A stretch of 44,489 nucleotides of DNA from Alphaproteobacteria bacterium (GTDB lineage: Bacteria > Pseudomonadota > Alphaproteobacteria > Thalassobaculales > Thalassobaculaceae). Location: NCBI GenBank assembly GCA_013203465.1, contig JABMNR010000036.1:1-44489 (forward strand), in the 5' to 3' direction. Positions within the stretch are counted from its first letter, which is position 1, and the number at the start of each line of letters is the position of its first letter. Positions 42,501-44,489 of this stretch are shown here, one piece after another. The position numbers were made by a program, and so were the translations under genes. Under the pieces are notes generated by a model, which did not search any database, was not told the origin of the DNA, and saw nothing but the letters and a program-made list of their open reading frames with translations.

Positions 42501-42750
42501 CAACAATCGCCCTCGACGACCTGGGGGTAGACCGCGCATGAACACGGACGCCTCACGTCTCCGTGTCCGCGTGGGAGCGGCTTGTGACTGGTGTTTGCTT
42601 GGCCACCACGCCACTTTCAGGGAAGAGTTCGGATCAAGGTGTCGGCGCACCGCCCCGCGCGCCGCGACCAACCCCGGTCGAACCCATACCGGTTCGGTCG
42701 GGCTGTCCTCTGGATGATCCGGGCTGCTTGGCAGGCTGCCCCAGCTTGCC

Positions 42751-42814
42751 GAACGAGAAGGGCCGGCCCTCACCGCCCCCCGGACGGGCCGGCCTGCTCT
42801 CGTTCCAGTATTTT
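42751..42814 (+). terminator. Terminator after leuA
   Basis: Long imperfect hairpin: 42751-42769 pairs with 42786-42805 (8 bp, a two-base internal bulge, then 10 bp with one bulged G), followed by CAGTATTTTCC, a weak T-tract. It lies in the 381-base gap between leuA and the phosphatase gene. The rest of the gap holds a small ACACGGA/TCCGTGT stem near 42542-42566 and no convincing gene. Confidence 0.75.
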
Positions 42815-42881
42815 CCACCGAAGCGTCACTCACATTCCGACCATCCTTGCCAACAAAGCCGCCATCCGGTTTCGTGGCGGC

Positions 42882-43664
42882 ATGGCACGTATTGAACGCG
42901 GACCGTGGCGCAACACGCCGAAGCCGGCCGATACCGATCATTTCATCGCCGCCATCGGCGATGTTCATGGCCGGGCGGATCTTCTGGAACCTCTGCTGGA
43001 GGCGCTGGCCGAGGATGCGATCGGCCCGGGGATCGATCGTGCGAGCTGCATTTTTCTCGGTGATTTGATCGATCGCGGGCCGGATGTGGTCAACGCGCTC
43101 GGCCTGGCCGCCGGTGGGCTCGGGATGTTTATCGGCGACCGTTTGCCGGTCGAGGATGTGCTGCTTCTCGGCAACCATGATGGCTGGTTGCGGGCGGCGT
43201 TGGACAATCGGCTGACCGCCGATGAGCTCAACCTCTGGCGCACCAACGGCGGGGGCGAGACCTGGGCGGCGTTCGGCATCGCCGCGGCGCAACGTCCGGA
43301 CGCCATCGTCGACGCCCTTCGACGCGCGGTACCGCTGTTCGTCCAGGACGCGGTGCGCGCCATGGTCCCGATCCACCGGATCGGCGACTGGATGTTCGCC
43401 CATGCCGGCCTCGATCCGCGCCGCCCGCTTCAGGATCAACCGCTTGGGGTGGTGAGCTGGATTCGCGACCCCTTCCTGTACCCCGAGAGGCCGTGGCCGT
43501 TCCCGGTCGTCGTGGTGCACGGCCACACGCCCGAGGAACCGTTCGAGGAGCCGACGATCATGCGCCACCGTATCAATCTCGATACCGGTGCCTTTTTCAC
43601 CGGCGTGCTGACGGCGCTGGAGCTGCGCAACGACCAGATGCGGTTCGTGCAGGCAAAGGGGTGA
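42882..43664 (+). CDS. PPP-type metallophosphoesterase (Ser/Thr phosphatase 1-like)
   Basis: Protein of 260 residues with all PPP-family metal motifs: GDVHGR (Asp27, His29), GDLIDRG (60-66), GNHD (97-100), AHAGLDP and VHGHTP. These form a two-metal site that hydrolyses phosphoesters, in this family often phosphoprotein or diadenosine polyphosphates. The start at 42882 puts the first motif at a normal distance; the open frame continues 97 codons upstream across the leuA terminator, which argues against using it. The ribosome site is weak (GGCGG). It converges on pheT. Confidence 0.88.
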   Translation: MARIERGPWRNTPKPADTDHFIAAIGDVHGRADLLEPLLEALAEDAIGPGIDRASCIFLGDLIDRGPDVVNALGLAAGGLGMFIGDRLPVEDVLLLGNHDGWLRAALDNRLTADELNLWRTNGGGETWAAFGIAAAQRPDAIVDALRRAVPLFVQDAVRAMVPIHRIGDWMFAHAGLDPRRPLQDQPLGVVSWIRDPFLYPERPWPFPVVVVHGHTPEEPFEEPTIMRHRINLDTGAFFTGVLTALELRNDQMRFVQAKG

Positions 43665-43695
43665 GGCTACTCTTTACCCTTATCTCCACTCACCC

Positions 43696-44489
43696 TTACC
43701 CCCGCAACACTCCACCGGTGTGTTTCTCGACCGCCGCGACGATCTTCGCCGAGACCGTCTCGATCTGCTCGTCGGTCAGCGTGGCTTCGCGCGGCTGCAG
43801 GATGACCTCAATGGCGATCGACTTGCAGCCGCCTTCGACGCCAGGACCTCGGTATTCATCGAACACATGGACGCCGTCGATCAACGCCTTATCGGCGCCG
43901 GCGGCGGCGCGGACGATCTTCTCGGCGACCACCGCCTCGTCCACCACGAAGGCGAAGTCGCGGACCACCGGCTGATAGGCGATGCGTTCCAGCAGCGGGC
44001 GTTGCGAACCCTTGCGCTTGGGCATGGGGACCGCGTCCAGCAACACCTCGAATGCCACCGCCGGACCCTTGAGGTCGAAGGCGCGCAGGATGCGGGGATG
44101 CACCTCGCCAAACCGGGCCAGCACCTTCGGTCCCAGCCGCAGGCAGCCGGAGCGGCCCGGGTGATACCAAGCCGGCGCGTCGGTCGAGACCTGCAGGTTG
44201 GCGGTCGGCGCCTCCATGGCGTCCAGCAGGGCGATCGCATCAGCCTTGGCGTCGAACAGATCGACCGGCCGGTCCGACTTGCGCCAGTCGCGTGGTCCGC
44301 TGCGGCCAGCGCGCAGACCGCTCGCCACCCAGGCCTGGTCCTCCGGCCGGTCGCCGGCGTATTCCGGGCCGACCTCGAACAGGCCGAGATCGGGAAAGCC
44401 CTGATTGGCGTTACGCGCGGCGGCGGCCAACAGGTTCGGCAGGATCGCCGGGCGCATGACATCGAGATCGGCGCTGATCGGGTTGACCA
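43696..44489 (-). CDS. pheT: Phenylalanine-tRNA ligase beta subunit, partial (3' part)
   Basis: The last 264 codons of pheT; the gene runs off the right edge. It opens with VNPISADLDVMRPAILPNLL, a strongly conserved segment of the B5/catalytic-like core. It ends in the anticodon-binding FDX-ACB domain (YQPVVRDFAFVVDEAV, DVH-like GVHVFDEYRG, KSIAIEVILQPREATLTDEQI). The beta subunit acts with PheS in a heterotetramer to charge tRNA-Phe. No frame damage seen in the visible part. Confidence 0.95.
   Translation of the reverse strand, partial: VNPISADLDVMRPAILPNLLAAAARNANQGFPDLGLFEVGPEYAGDRPEDQAWVASGLRAGRSGPRDWRKSDRPVDLFDAKADAIALLDAMEAPTANLQVSTDAPAWYHPGRSGCLRLGPKVLARFGEVHPRILRAFDLKGPAVAFEVLLDAVPMPKRKGSQRPLLERIAYQPVVRDFAFVVDEAVVAEKIVRAAAGADKALIDGVHVFDEYRGPGVEGGCKSIAIEVILQPREATLTDEQIETVSAKIVAAVEKHTGGVLRG

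Noticed and set aside
42591-42881. 97-codon N-terminal extension of the phosphatase
   Set aside because: Contains the leuA terminator hairpin and is Arg/Pro-rich without motifs; ATG 42882 fits the family.
42162-43568. 468-codon minus-strand open frame across leuA end and the phosphatase
   Set aside because: Crosses a terminator and two real genes on the other strand.

Overview
The window is GC-rich, densely packed chromosomal DNA. It looks like an alphaproteobacterium, probably of Rhodospirillales-like lineage. The reasons are the strong GC3 bias, the set of sugar, inositol, carnitine and amino-acid catabolic genes with ABC and BCCT uptake, an LpxR-type outer-membrane protein (so Gram-negative), an apparently leaderless Leu-rich attenuator peptide before leuA, and a pheT of normal bacterial type at the right edge. 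I saw no rRNA, tRNA, CRISPR array, transposase or prophage gene. The lineage is inference, not a search result.

Layout. 1-5.5 kb: a P-loop ATPase, three small exported hydrophobic proteins (one interrupted by an in-frame amber stop), a uronate dehydrogenase homologue, and a kinase-less module of two receivers around an orphan helical protein. 5.6-11.7 kb: myo-inositol catabolism, iolG divergent from iolD-iolE, followed by a LigC-like Gfo/Idh/MocA oxidoreductase and a LysR regulator. 11.8-15.7 kb: a fused TMD-NBD-TMD-NBD ABC exporter and a small membrane protein. 15.9-27.6 kb: a catabolic island (below). 27.6-32.8 kb: an OCD/mu-crystallin enzyme, then BKACE, L-carnitine dehydrogenase and a BCCT carrier, which reads as a carnitine module. 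32.9-40.4 kb: mixed housekeeping and hypothetical genes (W-G repeat protein, secreted esterase, YtoQ, lipoprotein, nitroreductase, Lon-like protease, PcaD-like hydrolase, LpxR-like protein). 40.5-44.5 kb: a leucine leader peptide with leuA, a PPP-type phosphatase, and the 3' part of pheT.

The most interesting system lies at 15,988-27,594. Three transcription units (GntR to MmgE/PrpD to solute-binding protein; ThDP enzyme to enolase-superfamily enzyme to aspartate-dehydrogenase-like enzyme to two-subunit aconitase X; DadA-like oxidase to ABC permease to ABC ATPase) form one amino-acid-type uptake and breakdown cluster. The two outward enzyme operons each start with the same perfect palindrome, CTGTATACAG. 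In both it covers the putative -10 box and sits exactly 15 nt after a TTGnCn -35 box, so the local GntR/FCD protein probably controls both. The enzyme combination does not match a pathway I can name. The substrate is probably an amino acid, imino acid, hydroxyproline-type or opine-like compound.

The second notable element is a 19-residue peptide with six leucine codons 258 bases before leuA. It appears to be transcribed with almost no 5' leader, which suggests ribosome-mediated attenuation.
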